Of a stretch of DNA of 9,051 nt, positions 1 to 6,946 are shown one piece after another. Source of the DNA: Nitrosomonas sp. (GTDB lineage: Bacteria > Pseudomonadota > Gammaproteobacteria > Burkholderiales > Nitrosomonadaceae). The stretch spans positions 1 through 9,051 of the forward strand of contig DOOY01000327.1 in assembly GCA_003514765.1 (NCBI GenBank). Direction: 5' to 3'. How positions within the stretch are numbered: position 1 is the first letter of the stretch; every line of letters begins with the position of its first letter. Under the pieces are notes generated by a model, which was given only the letters and a program-made list of their open reading frames with translations, made no database searches and was not told the DNA's origin. The position numbers and the translations under genes are program-made.

Positions 1-332
1 TCTCGGTGCATTGGTTTGGTATCCGCAATGATGGTATTCGCCGGTATTTCAAGCACTACCTGAGCCCTACACCTTTACTGTTGCCATTTCATTTAATCAG
101 CGAGATAACACGTACGGTTGCATTGGCTGTACGTTTGTTTGGCAATATCATGAGTCTGGAACTCGTGGCATTACTGGTTTTGTTGGTGGCGGGTTTATTG
201 GTGCCGGTGCCATTGTTAATGCTACATATTGTCGAAGCACTGGTACAGGCTTATATTTTTGGGATGCTGGCACTGGTCTACGTTGCGGGCGCCATGCAAT
301 CACAGCAGCATAAAAAAGGAAAAGATTTATGA
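1..332 (+). CDS. atpB: N-ATPase F0 subunit a, C-terminal part (5' end outside window)
   Basis: This is the 3' end of the gene for the membrane stator subunit a, which forms the ion half-channels against the c-ring. The frame is open from base 3 and the stop overlaps the atpE start as ATGA (329-332). The visible ~109 residues contain the family's diagnostic helix [15 protein letters not shown], whose Arg before LFGN matches the essential stator arginine of subunit a. The last hydrophobic helices follow, including the [17 protein letters not shown] segment, which resembles the C-terminal helix of all subunit a proteins. A short Lys-rich tail ends the protein. The apparent GTG start at base 6 is an internal Val codon, because subunit a needs several more N-terminal helices. 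The family call is very secure. The N-type assignment rests on the downstream gene order. Confidence 0.95.
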   Translation, partial: SVHWFGIRNDGIRRYFKHYLSPTPLLLPFHLISEITRTVALAVRLFGNIMSLELVALLVLLVAGLLVPVPLLMLHIVEALVQAYIFGMLALVYVAGAMQSQQHKKGKDL

Positions 333-601
333 GCGACATGACCTGGTTTACGATTCTTTCTACTTTGGGTGCAGCGCTTGCTGTTGCCATCGGCATGATG
401 TTCCCTGCACTGGCAATGGGACGCGCAATCAGTCAGGCATTGGACGCGCTTGCGCGCCAACCGGAAGCGGAAAAATCCGTCATACGTACTTTATTTATCG
501 GTTTGGCTATGATCGAATCGTTGGCCATTTATGTGCTGGTAATTGTGCTAATTATCTTGTTTCGCAATCCATTGCTGGAATATCTGGTCACCGGGAGCTG
601 A
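329..601 (+). CDS. atpE: N-ATPase F0 subunit c (rotor ring proteolipid)
   Basis: The 90-residue hairpin protein forms the rotor ring that carries ions across the membrane. Two long hydrophobic helices flank the conserved polar loop ARQPEA (about residues 42-47). The ion-binding carboxylate is Glu63 in the stretch [10 protein letters not shown]. Ser64 and Tyr68 match two positions of the Ilyobacter tartaricus Na+ site (S66, Y70). The equivalent of its Gln32 is Met30 and that of Thr67 is Leu65, so the Na+ signature is incomplete. Pro26 matches that family's Pro28. The glycine motif of helix 1 is mostly replaced by Met, Phe and Ala, as expected for the wide rings of N-type enzymes. An AAGGA ribosome site (316-320) lies 8 bases before the ATG, and the start overlaps the atpB stop. 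The identity is certain; the coupling ion is not. Confidence 0.96.
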   Translation: MSDMTWFTILSTLGAALAVAIGMMFPALAMGRAISQALDALARQPEAEKSVIRTLFIGLAMIESLAIYVLVIVLIILFRNPLLEYLVTGS

Positions 602-609
602 CAGGAGTC

Positions 610-1359
610 ATGGATTTTGACTGGACCACGTTCATACTGGAAATCGTTAATTTCCTGATCCTCATCTGGATCTTGAAACGGTTCTTGTATCAACCCGTCC
701 TAAACGTTATAGCCAAACGCCGTGAAGATATCGAAAAAACGCTGGCAGATGCGCAACGTATCGAAGCAGATGCCAACGAACTCAAACGTAAGAACGAACA
801 GTATCTTACCGAATGGGAAGCTAAGAAAGAAACTGCCCAAGCACAATTAAGTGCGGAATTAGCAGCATTGAGAGAAAGCAAGCTGACTGAGCTTGAAACT
901 AAAATCGCCGAGGAAGCGGAACGCCGCCGTGTTCTGGACGAACGACGCCAGTCTGATTTTCAGCGCTTAATGGAAGAAAAGGGCATTGCGCAAGGCGCTG
1001 AGTTTTCCAGTAAATTGCTTTCCAGATTGGCTTCTCCAGAGCTGGAGGCTAGGCTTTATGAATTACTGGTGGAAGACTTGCAAGATTTGCGTGAGCAAGA
1101 TAAGCATGCTGTAAATGAAGCAGCGGCTGAGCCTGGGTTGCACATTAAAGTACAAAGTGCATTTTCGATGGACACACGTAAGCGTGATGAATTATCACAA
1201 TTGTTGAACAGAGTGACTGGCAGGACATTACCGATTGAATTTCACATAAACCCGGAACTGATTTCAGGGTTTCAAATAGATATTGGCCCTTGGATTTTGC
1301 ATGCCAATTTACGTGATGAGTTGAAATTCTTTTGCGGAGCGTTGCGGCATGCCGGGTGA
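610..1359 (+). CDS. atpF: N-ATPase subunit b with C-terminal delta-like domain
   Basis: This is the peripheral stator stalk, linking the membrane part to the F1 head. The protein has 249 residues, against about 156 for a standard b subunit. Residues 6-27 are a single membrane helix followed by the typical [17 protein letters not shown] segment. Residues 35-165 are a charged, Ala/Glu/Arg-rich coiled coil. Residues 177-245 resemble the C-terminal domain of F1 delta: an HIKVQSAF strand, a helix, then [14 protein letters not shown] and a final helix after a conserved Arg. No atpH gene is present, so this tail probably replaces delta. The frame is open back to 229, but the ATG at 610 is chosen because the membrane helix starts there, just after the atpE stop. 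The AGGAG at 603-607 is only 2 bases from the ATG, which suggests translation coupled to atpE. The 3' end overlaps atpA by 11 bases. Confidence 0.95.
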   Translation: MDFDWTTFILEIVNFLILIWILKRFLYQPVLNVIAKRREDIEKTLADAQRIEADANELKRKNEQYLTEWEAKKETAQAQLSAELAALRESKLTELETKIAEEAERRRVLDERRQSDFQRLMEEKGIAQGAEFSSKLLSRLASPELEARLYELLVEDLQDLREQDKHAVNEAAAEPGLHIKVQSAFSMDTRKRDELSQLLNRVTGRTLPIEFHINPELISGFQIDIGPWILHANLRDELKFFCGALRHAG

Positions 1360-2836
1360 CGCCGTTATGACAGCCGATATCCAGACCGATTCGCCACTCA
1401 CCAGGCAAGCGGCCTGGTTGTCGCAATATCAATATGGCTTGCGTCTGTCAGAACAGGGCGCTGTCATTTCCGTTGGTGACGGTATCGCCTGGATCGCCGG
1501 ATTACCTTCCGCCCGCATGGATGAAGTGGTGCAACTGGAAGATGGCAGCAATGCACTGGTATTTCATTTGGCACATGATCGGCTGGGAGCAATATTATTG
1601 CACCAGACCAATCAACTGGCCGCCGACACCCAGGTCTTTCTGACGGGAAAACGACTCAGCATAGGCGTGGGTGATGCGCTGCTGGGGCGAGTAATTGATC
1701 CATTAGGGGTTCCACTTGATGATGCCGGAGCCATTGCATTCAGCGCCAGTCGATTGCTGGACATACGGTCACCGCCAATTATTGCACGTGATTTTGTTGC
1801 TCAACCGTTGTACACCGGCAACAAAATGATCGACACCATGATTCCTATCGGTAAAGGACAGCGGCAACTGATTATTGGAGATAACGGCAGTGGCAAGAGT
1901 ACACTGGCTATCGATACCGTTATCAATCAACATGACAAAGATGTTTATTGTATTTATGTATTGATTGGACAAAAACGCTCCACAGTAGTGAATACCATTG
2001 AGACACTGCGCTATAACGGCGCAATGGCCTATACGGTTGTCGTAGTGGCAGAAGCCAACGCCATGCCAGGCATGAAATATCTGGCTCCATTTGCCGGCTG
2101 CGCAGTAGCGGAAGCCTGGATGGCACAAGGACACGACACACTGATTGTGTATGATGATTTAAGCACGCACGCGCGCAGTTATCGCGAACTTTCATTGTTA
2201 CTGCGCAAACCGCCAGGCCGAGAGGCTTATCCAGGTGATATTTTTTTTCTGCATTCGCGTCTGCTAGAACGTTCTACACGCCTGTCAGCAAAACAAGGAG
2301 GCGGCAGCATGACAGCATTACCCATCATAGAAACAGAACAAGGTGAAATTGCCGCTTACATTCCCACTAATTTAATTTCAATTACCGATGGTCAGATTTA
2401 TTTTGACCGCCAACTATTTGCCCGTGGATTTTTACCCGCTATTGATGTTACGCGCTCGGTATCGCGCATCGGCGGTAATGCGCAGCACCCCACCATCAAA
2501 AAAGAAGCGGGACGCATGAAACTGGATTATCTGCAATTCCTGGAATTAGAAGTGTTTACCCGCTTTGGTTCGCGACTGGAAGCCAGTATGGAAGCACGCA
2601 TCAAACGTGGCCAGCTGTTACGTGAGATTCTCAAGCAGGATTTGCTCGCGCCCTTGTCCATCGAATTTCAAATGACCTGGTTGCTGGCCTATAACGAAAA
2701 ACTGCTGGATAACTTGGAACCGGAGCAAGTCAAAGCATGTTTAACACATCTGCAAGAGCAGGTTGAAAACGCAAGCATCCATATTGATGAAAGCCGTGAT
2801 CAATGGAAAATGTTAGTACATGCCTGGTTAAAATGA
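1349..2836 (+). CDS. atpA: N-ATPase F1 subunit alpha
   Basis: This is the non-catalytic nucleotide-binding subunit of the F1 hexamer. Its 495 residues compare with about 513 in Escherichia coli. An N-terminal beta-barrel region contains [14 protein letters not shown]. The P-loop (residues 177-185) reads GDNGSGKST in place of the usual GDRQTGKTA. Next come [11 protein letters not shown], the [11 protein letters not shown] segment with the Walker B aspartates, and [22 protein letters not shown], all near-universal in alpha. [10 protein letters not shown] near residue 373 holds the arginine finger that reaches into the catalytic site of beta. The start at 1349 has a GGAG 9 bases upstream (1336-1339) and overlaps the end of atpF. 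An in-frame ATG at 1367 is possible but has a weaker ribosome site. The beta gene is not in the window, as expected when atpD heads the operon. Confidence 0.96.
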   Translation: MPGDAVMTADIQTDSPLTRQAAWLSQYQYGLRLSEQGAVISVGDGIAWIAGLPSARMDEVVQLEDGSNALVFHLAHDRLGAILLHQTNQLAADTQVFLTGKRLSIGVGDALLGRVIDPLGVPLDDAGAIAFSASRLLDIRSPPIIARDFVAQPLYTGNKMIDTMIPIGKGQRQLIIGDNGSGKSTLAIDTVINQHDKDVYCIYVLIGQKRSTVVNTIETLRYNGAMAYTVVVVAEANAMPGMKYLAPFAGCAVAEAWMAQGHDTLIVYDDLSTHARSYRELSLLLRKPPGREAYPGDIFFLHSRLLERSTRLSAKQGGGSMTALPIIETEQGEIAAYIPTNLISITDGQIYFDRQLFARGFLPAIDVTRSVSRIGGNAQHPTIKKEAGRMKLDYLQFLELEVFTRFGSRLEASMEARIKRGQLLREILKQDLLAPLSIEFQMTWLLAYNEKLLDNLEPEQVKACLTHLQEQVENASIHIDESRDQWKMLVHAWLK

Positions 2837-2843
2837 ATCTGAA

Positions 2844-3704
2844 ATGAGTAAACGGCGCGAACTGAAAGAACGCCTGACAACCTTGGGTGAAATTAAAAAC
2901 ATTATGGGCGCCATGAAAAATCTAGCATTGCTGGAAATACGCAAGCTGGATGTTTTCCTATCCACACAGCAACGTGTCGTGACCAGTCTTGAAGCAGCAT
3001 CACAGGATTTTCTGAGTTTTTATTCCGATCCTCAGACATCGACGGCAGATATACAGCAACTCTGGATTGTGATTGGTTCAGAACGTGGTTTTTGCGGTGA
3101 TTTTAATAAAACTTTATTCCAGTTTGTGCAGACTCGAGCGCCACAAGATAATATTCTACTGCTGGTTGTCGGAAATAAATTGCATACCAAATTTCAGAAT
3201 GATCAGCGCGTCGTGGCCTATGTTACTGGCCATAGTGTCGCTGAAGAAATTCAAGTTACATTGATACATTTGACCGAGACGCTCAATCAGTTACGGCAGC
3301 AGTTAAAGCTTGAACAAATTGGGCGTATCAGCGCGATTTATCATGATTATGAAAAAAGCACAGTAAGACTGCGACAGCTGTTACCACTGGCAGCACCTGA
3401 GATAAAATCAGACTTTGCTTATCCTCCCCTGTTGAATCTGGAGCCTGCGCAGTTTCTGGCGCAATTAACCGACCAATATCTTTATGCTGCGTTGCATGAA
3501 GTTTTTTATACGTCTTTAATGGTCGAAAATCATATGCGGTTGGAACATATGGAAAATGCCATCCATCGTTTGGAAAAAAACGACGCGCAATTACGCCTGC
3601 ATTACAATAGAGTGCGCCAGGAAGAGATAATTGAGGAAATTGAGGTTATTCTTCTAAGCGCGGAGGCGCTGTCGAATACCGAAGAATCAACTTTTCGGCC
3701 CTAA
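2844..3704 (+). CDS. atpG: N-ATPase F1 subunit gamma (central rotor shaft)
   Basis: This is the rotating shaft between the c-ring and the alpha/beta hexamer. The 286 residues match the family length. The N-terminal helix ELKERLTTLGEIKNIMGAMK matches the family pattern of a repeated basic helix with 'I...AM+'. SERGFCGDFN (about residues 78-87) is the typical 'SDRGLCGGFN' segment of the Rossmann-like middle domain. The C-terminal helix carries RVRQEEIIEEIEVILLSAEAL, equivalent to the canonical 'R...IT.EI.EI..GA.AL', with acidic replacements where Ile-Thr-Gln is usual. The ATG lies 7 bases after the atpA stop. I see no good Shine-Dalgarno site, so coupling to atpA is likely. It is the last ATPase gene and is followed by a possible terminator. 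Confidence 0.93.
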   Translation: MSKRRELKERLTTLGEIKNIMGAMKNLALLEIRKLDVFLSTQQRVVTSLEAASQDFLSFYSDPQTSTADIQQLWIVIGSERGFCGDFNKTLFQFVQTRAPQDNILLLVVGNKLHTKFQNDQRVVAYVTGHSVAEEIQVTLIHLTETLNQLRQQLKLEQIGRISAIYHDYEKSTVRLRQLLPLAAPEIKSDFAYPPLLNLEPAQFLAQLTDQYLYAALHEVFYTSLMVENHMRLEHMENAIHRLEKNDAQLRLHYNRVRQEEIIEEIEVILLSAEALSNTEESTFRP

Positions 3705-3955
3705 CATACTTTTTGACCATTAATATATATGGAAAAAAATCAAACGCCGATAAGCGGCTTTTATCAAACAAAACAGTGACGAAAAAAATAGTATACTGGC
3801 TTGCCTTTCAGGCAAACGACCCCCTTGATTGATTGCTTGTTTCAGGGATTTTTTCAAGCAGAAACAATTAACTTCAGCATTTTCTAACCACCGGCTAAAT
3901 AGAACCCGAAATTTTGTCGAATATCAACACCTGCTTATTTTTTTGATTTTTTACC
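3705..3955 (+). promoter_or_regulatory. AT-rich spacer, likely promoter/leader region of the flippase gene
   Basis: This 251-base non-coding stretch separates the ATPase operon from the flippase. It contains a TATACT hexamer (3792-3797) that could be a -10 box, though no good -35 box lies 17 bases upstream. A weak alternative pair is TTCAGC (3873-3878) and TAAATA (3896-3901) with 17 bases between. Just after the TATACT box is a perfect small hairpin, TTGCC-TTTCA-GGCAA (3801-3815). A second inverted repeat, TGCTTG (3834-3839) with CAAGCA (3855-3860), follows. No Shine-Dalgarno site precedes the GTG at 3956. Promoter assignment is tentative. Confidence 0.35.
3742..3762 (+). terminator. Possible weak terminator after atpG
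   Basis: A GCCG-ATAAG-CGGC hairpin (3746-3758) is followed by TTTT. Three flanking A:T pairs extend the stem after one mismatch, and an A-tract lies just upstream (3733-3739). It sits 41 bases after the atpG stop. A second inverted repeat, GATAA (3749-3753) with TTATC (3761-3765), overlaps it, so the two folds exclude each other. The stem and T-run are both short, so this is only a plausible operon end. Confidence 0.35.
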
Positions 3956-5389
3956 GTGGACATAAAAGCAAAAGTACTCTCCGGATTGCGTTGGACCATT
4001 AGCGCCCGCTTTGCCGCCCAGTTATTTAACTGGGTGGTAACCATTATTGTAATCCGGCTATTGAATCCGGAGGATTATGGCATTCTGGCCATGGCCACCA
4101 TATTCATTGCGTTTTTAATGGCATTGAACACACTCGGTCTGGATACATCATTGGTTCAAAAAAAGGACCTGACAGAGACCGAGCGTGCGCGTATTTTTGG
4201 AGTTGCCATCCTGGTCAATTTGGCTTTTTATACTGGATTGTTTTTTTCAGCGCCTGCAATCGCGGATTTTTTTGACGAACAACGACTGATCGCCATTATC
4301 AGAGTTATGTCATTTTCTTTTTTAATTGATATTTTCCTGATACTTCCTTTAGCAAATCTGGATAGAGAAATTGCATTTAAACAACGATCCATTGTTGAAT
4401 TCATCACCACTGTGTTCACCAGCCTGTCAGTACTGGCATTTGCATACTATGGATTTGGAGTTTGGTCTTTGGTATACGGGGCACTCATCTTACACGCGAC
4501 AAAAACAATTGGCCTTAATTTCATCGCACCCAGCTGGTGCAAACCCGATTTTTCCCTGACCGGTTTAAAACAGCATTTCTTTTTCGGTGGTTTTGTCTCG
4601 CTTGAACGAGGCCTATTACGGATATATACGGAATCCGACAAATTCATCTGCGGGCGGATGATGGGCGCCGACCTGCTGGGTTATTTTTCCGTTGCATCGC
4701 ATTTGGCATCACTGCCGATTCAGAAACTTGCAGGGCTTATCCAATCCATCGCCTTTCCTGCATTCTCAAAAGCCAAACAAATCACCGACAAGACCGGCAC
4801 CTATTTTTTACAGGCAAACCAGGTCGCCTGCGTCATTACGTTTCCGGTGTTTTTCGGCGTTTCATGCACGGCACCCGAATTGACAATCATCTTACTTGGA
4901 GAAAAATGGGAACTTGTCATACTGCCGTTACAAATTCTGGCGCTGGTCATGCCGTTCAGAGCTCTCGGCAATATCATCACCCCGCTTTTATGGGGAATAG
5001 GTCAACCGAGAGTGAGCGCAACCAATTTGACGATAGCCGCCACAGTTATGCCCATCGCCTTCGTGACTGGCGCGCAGTGGGGCCTGGTAGGATTGAGTTT
5101 GAGTTGGGTGCTCGTTTTTCCTCTGATTTATTTTATTTTCCTGACGAGAACATGTCCACTCATCGACATCAAGGTAACCGATTGTCTGAAAACCATGACA
5201 GGGCCTGTCATTTCGAGTATTTTTATGTATTTATCCGTCATTTACCTGAATCAATTTGCATTCGGCGCATCTGGAGAAATATTGCACTTGGTGCAACTGA
5301 TCGCTATCGGCGTTATAGCCTATTCATCGGTAATGATGCTTTTTTTCAAGAACGATCTACTCAAGACATACTATACGCTCAAAGGCTGA
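3956..5389 (+). CDS. Polysaccharide / lipid-linked oligosaccharide flippase (MOP superfamily, PST/WzxC-like)
   Basis: The 477-residue, very hydrophobic protein has about 12-14 predicted membrane helices. It probably flips undecaprenyl-linked sugar units across the inner membrane for capsule, O-antigen or exopolysaccharide. The N-terminus is characteristic of the family: VLSGLRWTISARFAAQLFNW followed by VIRLLNPEDYGILAMA. Mid-protein markers are SVASHLASLPIQKLAGLIQSI and FPAFSKAKQ, followed by PVFFGVSCTAPELTIILLGEKW, which matches the conserved half-repeat junction of Wzx/TuaB-like proteins. The GTG start is chosen because the conserved N-terminus begins right after it and the next ATG (about residue 46) would cut the first helix. 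No Shine-Dalgarno site is visible. No glycosyltransferase or polymerase gene is nearby, so the substrate is unknown and the gene is an orphan within this window. Confidence 0.88.
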   Translation: MDIKAKVLSGLRWTISARFAAQLFNWVVTIIVIRLLNPEDYGILAMATIFIAFLMALNTLGLDTSLVQKKDLTETERARIFGVAILVNLAFYTGLFFSAPAIADFFDEQRLIAIIRVMSFSFLIDIFLILPLANLDREIAFKQRSIVEFITTVFTSLSVLAFAYYGFGVWSLVYGALILHATKTIGLNFIAPSWCKPDFSLTGLKQHFFFGGFVSLERGLLRIYTESDKFICGRMMGADLLGYFSVASHLASLPIQKLAGLIQSIAFPAFSKAKQITDKTGTYFLQANQVACVITFPVFFGVSCTAPELTIILLGEKWELVILPLQILALVMPFRALGNIITPLLWGIGQPRVSATNLTIAATVMPIAFVTGAQWGLVGLSLSWVLVFPLIYFIFLTRTCPLIDIKVTDCLKTMTGPVISSIFMYLSVIYLNQFAFGASGEILHLVQLIAIGVIAYSSVMMLFFKNDLLKTYYTLKG

Positions 5390-5413
5390 AAAAGATGGCT
5401 CCGGGAAAGGTCA

Positions 5414-5497
5414 GGTAATCTGCTGGTCTGTTAAACGCAAAAAAAAACAGCATTTACGACTTGACATTATTGCCGATTTTCCGGGCAGCAGATTGCC
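5414..5497. repeat. Long-spaced inverted repeat between convergent genes
   Basis: The left arm GGTAATCTGCTG (5414-5425) pairs with the right arm CAGCAGATTGCC (5486-5497): 11 of 12 Watson-Crick pairs, the last possible as G-U. A 60-base spacer separates the arms and holds a run of nine A (5439-5447) flanked by CTGTT (5428-5432) and AACAG (5446-5450), which can form a small inner stem. It fills most of the gap between the convergent flippase and protease genes. A bidirectional terminator or a small remnant repeat are both possible. No target-site duplication flanks it. Confidence 0.4.
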
Positions 5498-5505
5498 AAA
5501 CTGAA

Positions 5506-6627
5506 TCAACGTCCGATTGCAGAATGCAGCTGAAGAATCTTCAGTAAATGTTCACGGTCAATCCAGCCGACAACTGCCGCATCATCCATCACGGGAACTT
5601 GATTAATATTTTGCTCGCGCATGATTTCCAATACTTCGAGTATGCTATTGGCAGGTTTAACCGTATATAGACGCTCAAACGGGGTCATGACCTCGTGTAC
5701 CGGTGTGCTGGGCCACTGCGCGCGTGGACACTTTATAGCGTCATTCAGTGTTATCAAGCCTACGATTTGTCCGTCTTCGGTGACCAGCGCAGAGCGCTGT
5801 CCGGTCAGTAACATTTCCGCATCAATCCAGTACAGTATGTTCATACCAGCTGCTACCGTCGGCACCTGTTTTTGCATAACATCGCCGACCAAAACATGCG
5901 CTGCCAGTTGCGAAGAGAAATAGGCGCGGCGACTGCCTTCGGCAGCGGCAAACAAAAACCAGCCTATCCCTATCAACCAGATGCCATTGAACAGCATGCC
6001 AGGCTGCAAACCAACCAGCGCACCTAAAAGCATCAGACCATACGCGACTAACTTGCCGCCCATCACAGCCCACTGCATCCCCTTTGCGGCATCTCCCGTA
6101 AAACGCCATACCAGTGCACGGAAAACACGTCCACCATCCAGCGGAAAGCCGGGTATCAAGTTGAAAACAGCCAATACGAAATTAATCGTGGCCAACCAGT
6201 TAAAAGCTTCTGCCGCGATTGTGCTGTAAGGCACAAACCAAAGTTTGAGAAGATAGAATAGGCCGGCCAGCAAAAAACTGACCACAGGCCCTGCAATTGC
6301 AATATAAAATTCGGTTGCCGCAGTATCGGCATCTTTCTCGGTTTGTGCTATACCGCCAAAAATAAACAACGTGATGGCGCGCACCTGAACCCCCCGCGCA
6401 ATCGCCACCAGACTATGCCCCAGCTCGTGCAACACGATACTGACAAAATACATCAACGTGGTCACCAACGCAGTCAGTGCTACCGCAACCCCGCTCCATT
6501 CCGGGTGCGCCTCTCTGAAATAGGCCGCAAGCACGCTGCTAAGCAACAAAAAAACGATAAACCACGTGTAATGCACACCGATCCGAATACCTGCAACTGC
6601 ACCGATACGTAATGACGATTCCAGCAT
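5506..6627 (-). CDS. Site-2 protease (M50B zinc metalloprotease) with C-terminal CBS pair
   Basis: The 373-residue intramembrane zinc protease probably cleaves membrane-bound substrates such as anti-sigma factors inside the bilayer. Several hydrophobic segments span residues 20-225. The zinc motif HELGH lies at residues 67-71. The second active-site segment NLIPGFPLDGGR (156-167) supplies the third zinc ligand Asp164. A conserved FGGIAQ follows the HELGH helix, as in the archaeal and cyanobacterial CBS-bearing group. Residues 246-300 and 310-368 form two CBS domains, recognisable by VGDVMQKQVPTV and VHEVMTPFERLYTV, each followed by the 'V.D....VG.I....' pattern. CBS pairs usually bind adenine nucleotides, so activity may follow energy status. 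The ATG at 6627 has GAGG 11 bases upstream, a rather long spacing. The substrate is not apparent from neighbours. All catalytic residues are present. Confidence 0.93.
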   Translation of the reverse strand: MLESSLRIGAVAGIRIGVHYTWFIVFLLLSSVLAAYFREAHPEWSGVAVALTALVTTLMYFVSIVLHELGHSLVAIARGVQVRAITLFIFGGIAQTEKDADTAATEFYIAIAGPVVSFLLAGLFYLLKLWFVPYSTIAAEAFNWLATINFVLAVFNLIPGFPLDGGRVFRALVWRFTGDAAKGMQWAVMGGKLVAYGLMLLGALVGLQPGMLFNGIWLIGIGWFLFAAAEGSRRAYFSSQLAAHVLVGDVMQKQVPTVAAGMNILYWIDAEMLLTGQRSALVTEDGQIVGLITLNDAIKCPRAQWPSTPVHEVMTPFERLYTVKPANSILEVLEIMREQNINQVPVMDDAAVVGWIDREHLLKILQLHSAIGR

Positions 6628-6946
6628 TTAGCCTAAAACCTCAGTTAAATGTTGATCAGCGTATGTTATTGTTTCTTTCTGGCAGAACGCAACAAGGCAT
6701 ACAACCAGTATTTTCCTTATATTCATTCTGTTATTCCCTTCCATTACGATTAACTGAGTTTGTTAGGTTCCAGTATCCAGGTGATGCATGTGTATCTGAG
6801 ATAATCATACTCCGCATTATTATCTGAGGGGAACTTCTATTTCGATGCAGATATTTGTGAGGGCTTCAACTCGGAAAATTGCACTTACTATACGATCCAA
6901 GAGAAATAAAAACTCTAACAGGCCAACGGTCTGCTCATATTCGGGT
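6628..6946. other. Intergenic region upstream of the site-2 protease
   Basis: I see no supportable gene in these 319 bases, which lie between two minus-strand genes. On the minus strand a weak promoter for the protease is possible: TTGCGT near 6692, about 18 bases, then TAACAT. The octamer TATCTGAG is directly repeated at 6793-6800 and 6821-6828. AGATAAT (6799-6805) and ATTATCT (6819-6825) form an overlapping inverted repeat, which could be an operator or chance AT-rich symmetry. Near the end of the c-di-GMP gene, 6920-6932 can form a short imperfect hairpin, and an A-run at 6908-6911 reads as T's on the minus strand: a poor terminator candidate. Confidence 0.3.

Noticed and set aside
229..609. 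Open frame in phase with atpF that would add 127 residues to its N-terminus
   Set aside because: It overlaps atpB and all of atpE, has Cys/His-rich non-homologous content, and the true b subunit membrane helix begins at the ATG at 610.
1877..1903. atpA as an ABC transporter or other P-loop ATPase because of the GSGKS loop
   Set aside because: All other F1 alpha motifs, the length and the operon position fit atpA, and no ABC signature is present.
1769..2195. Minus-strand open frames opposite atpA
   Set aside because: They are antisense to the conserved nucleotide-binding core of alpha and look like shadow frames.
3833..3865. Riboswitch before the flippase gene
   Set aside because: Only short, isolated inverted repeats are present and no known aptamer pattern is recognisable.
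4864..5418. 184-codon + strand frame inside the flippase gene
   Set aside because: It is an out-of-frame shadow of a clear flippase and has a Arg/His-rich random composition.
5414..5497. Miniature transposable element (MITE)
   Set aside because: The terminal repeats are suggestive, but no flanking target duplication is visible and only one copy is in the window.
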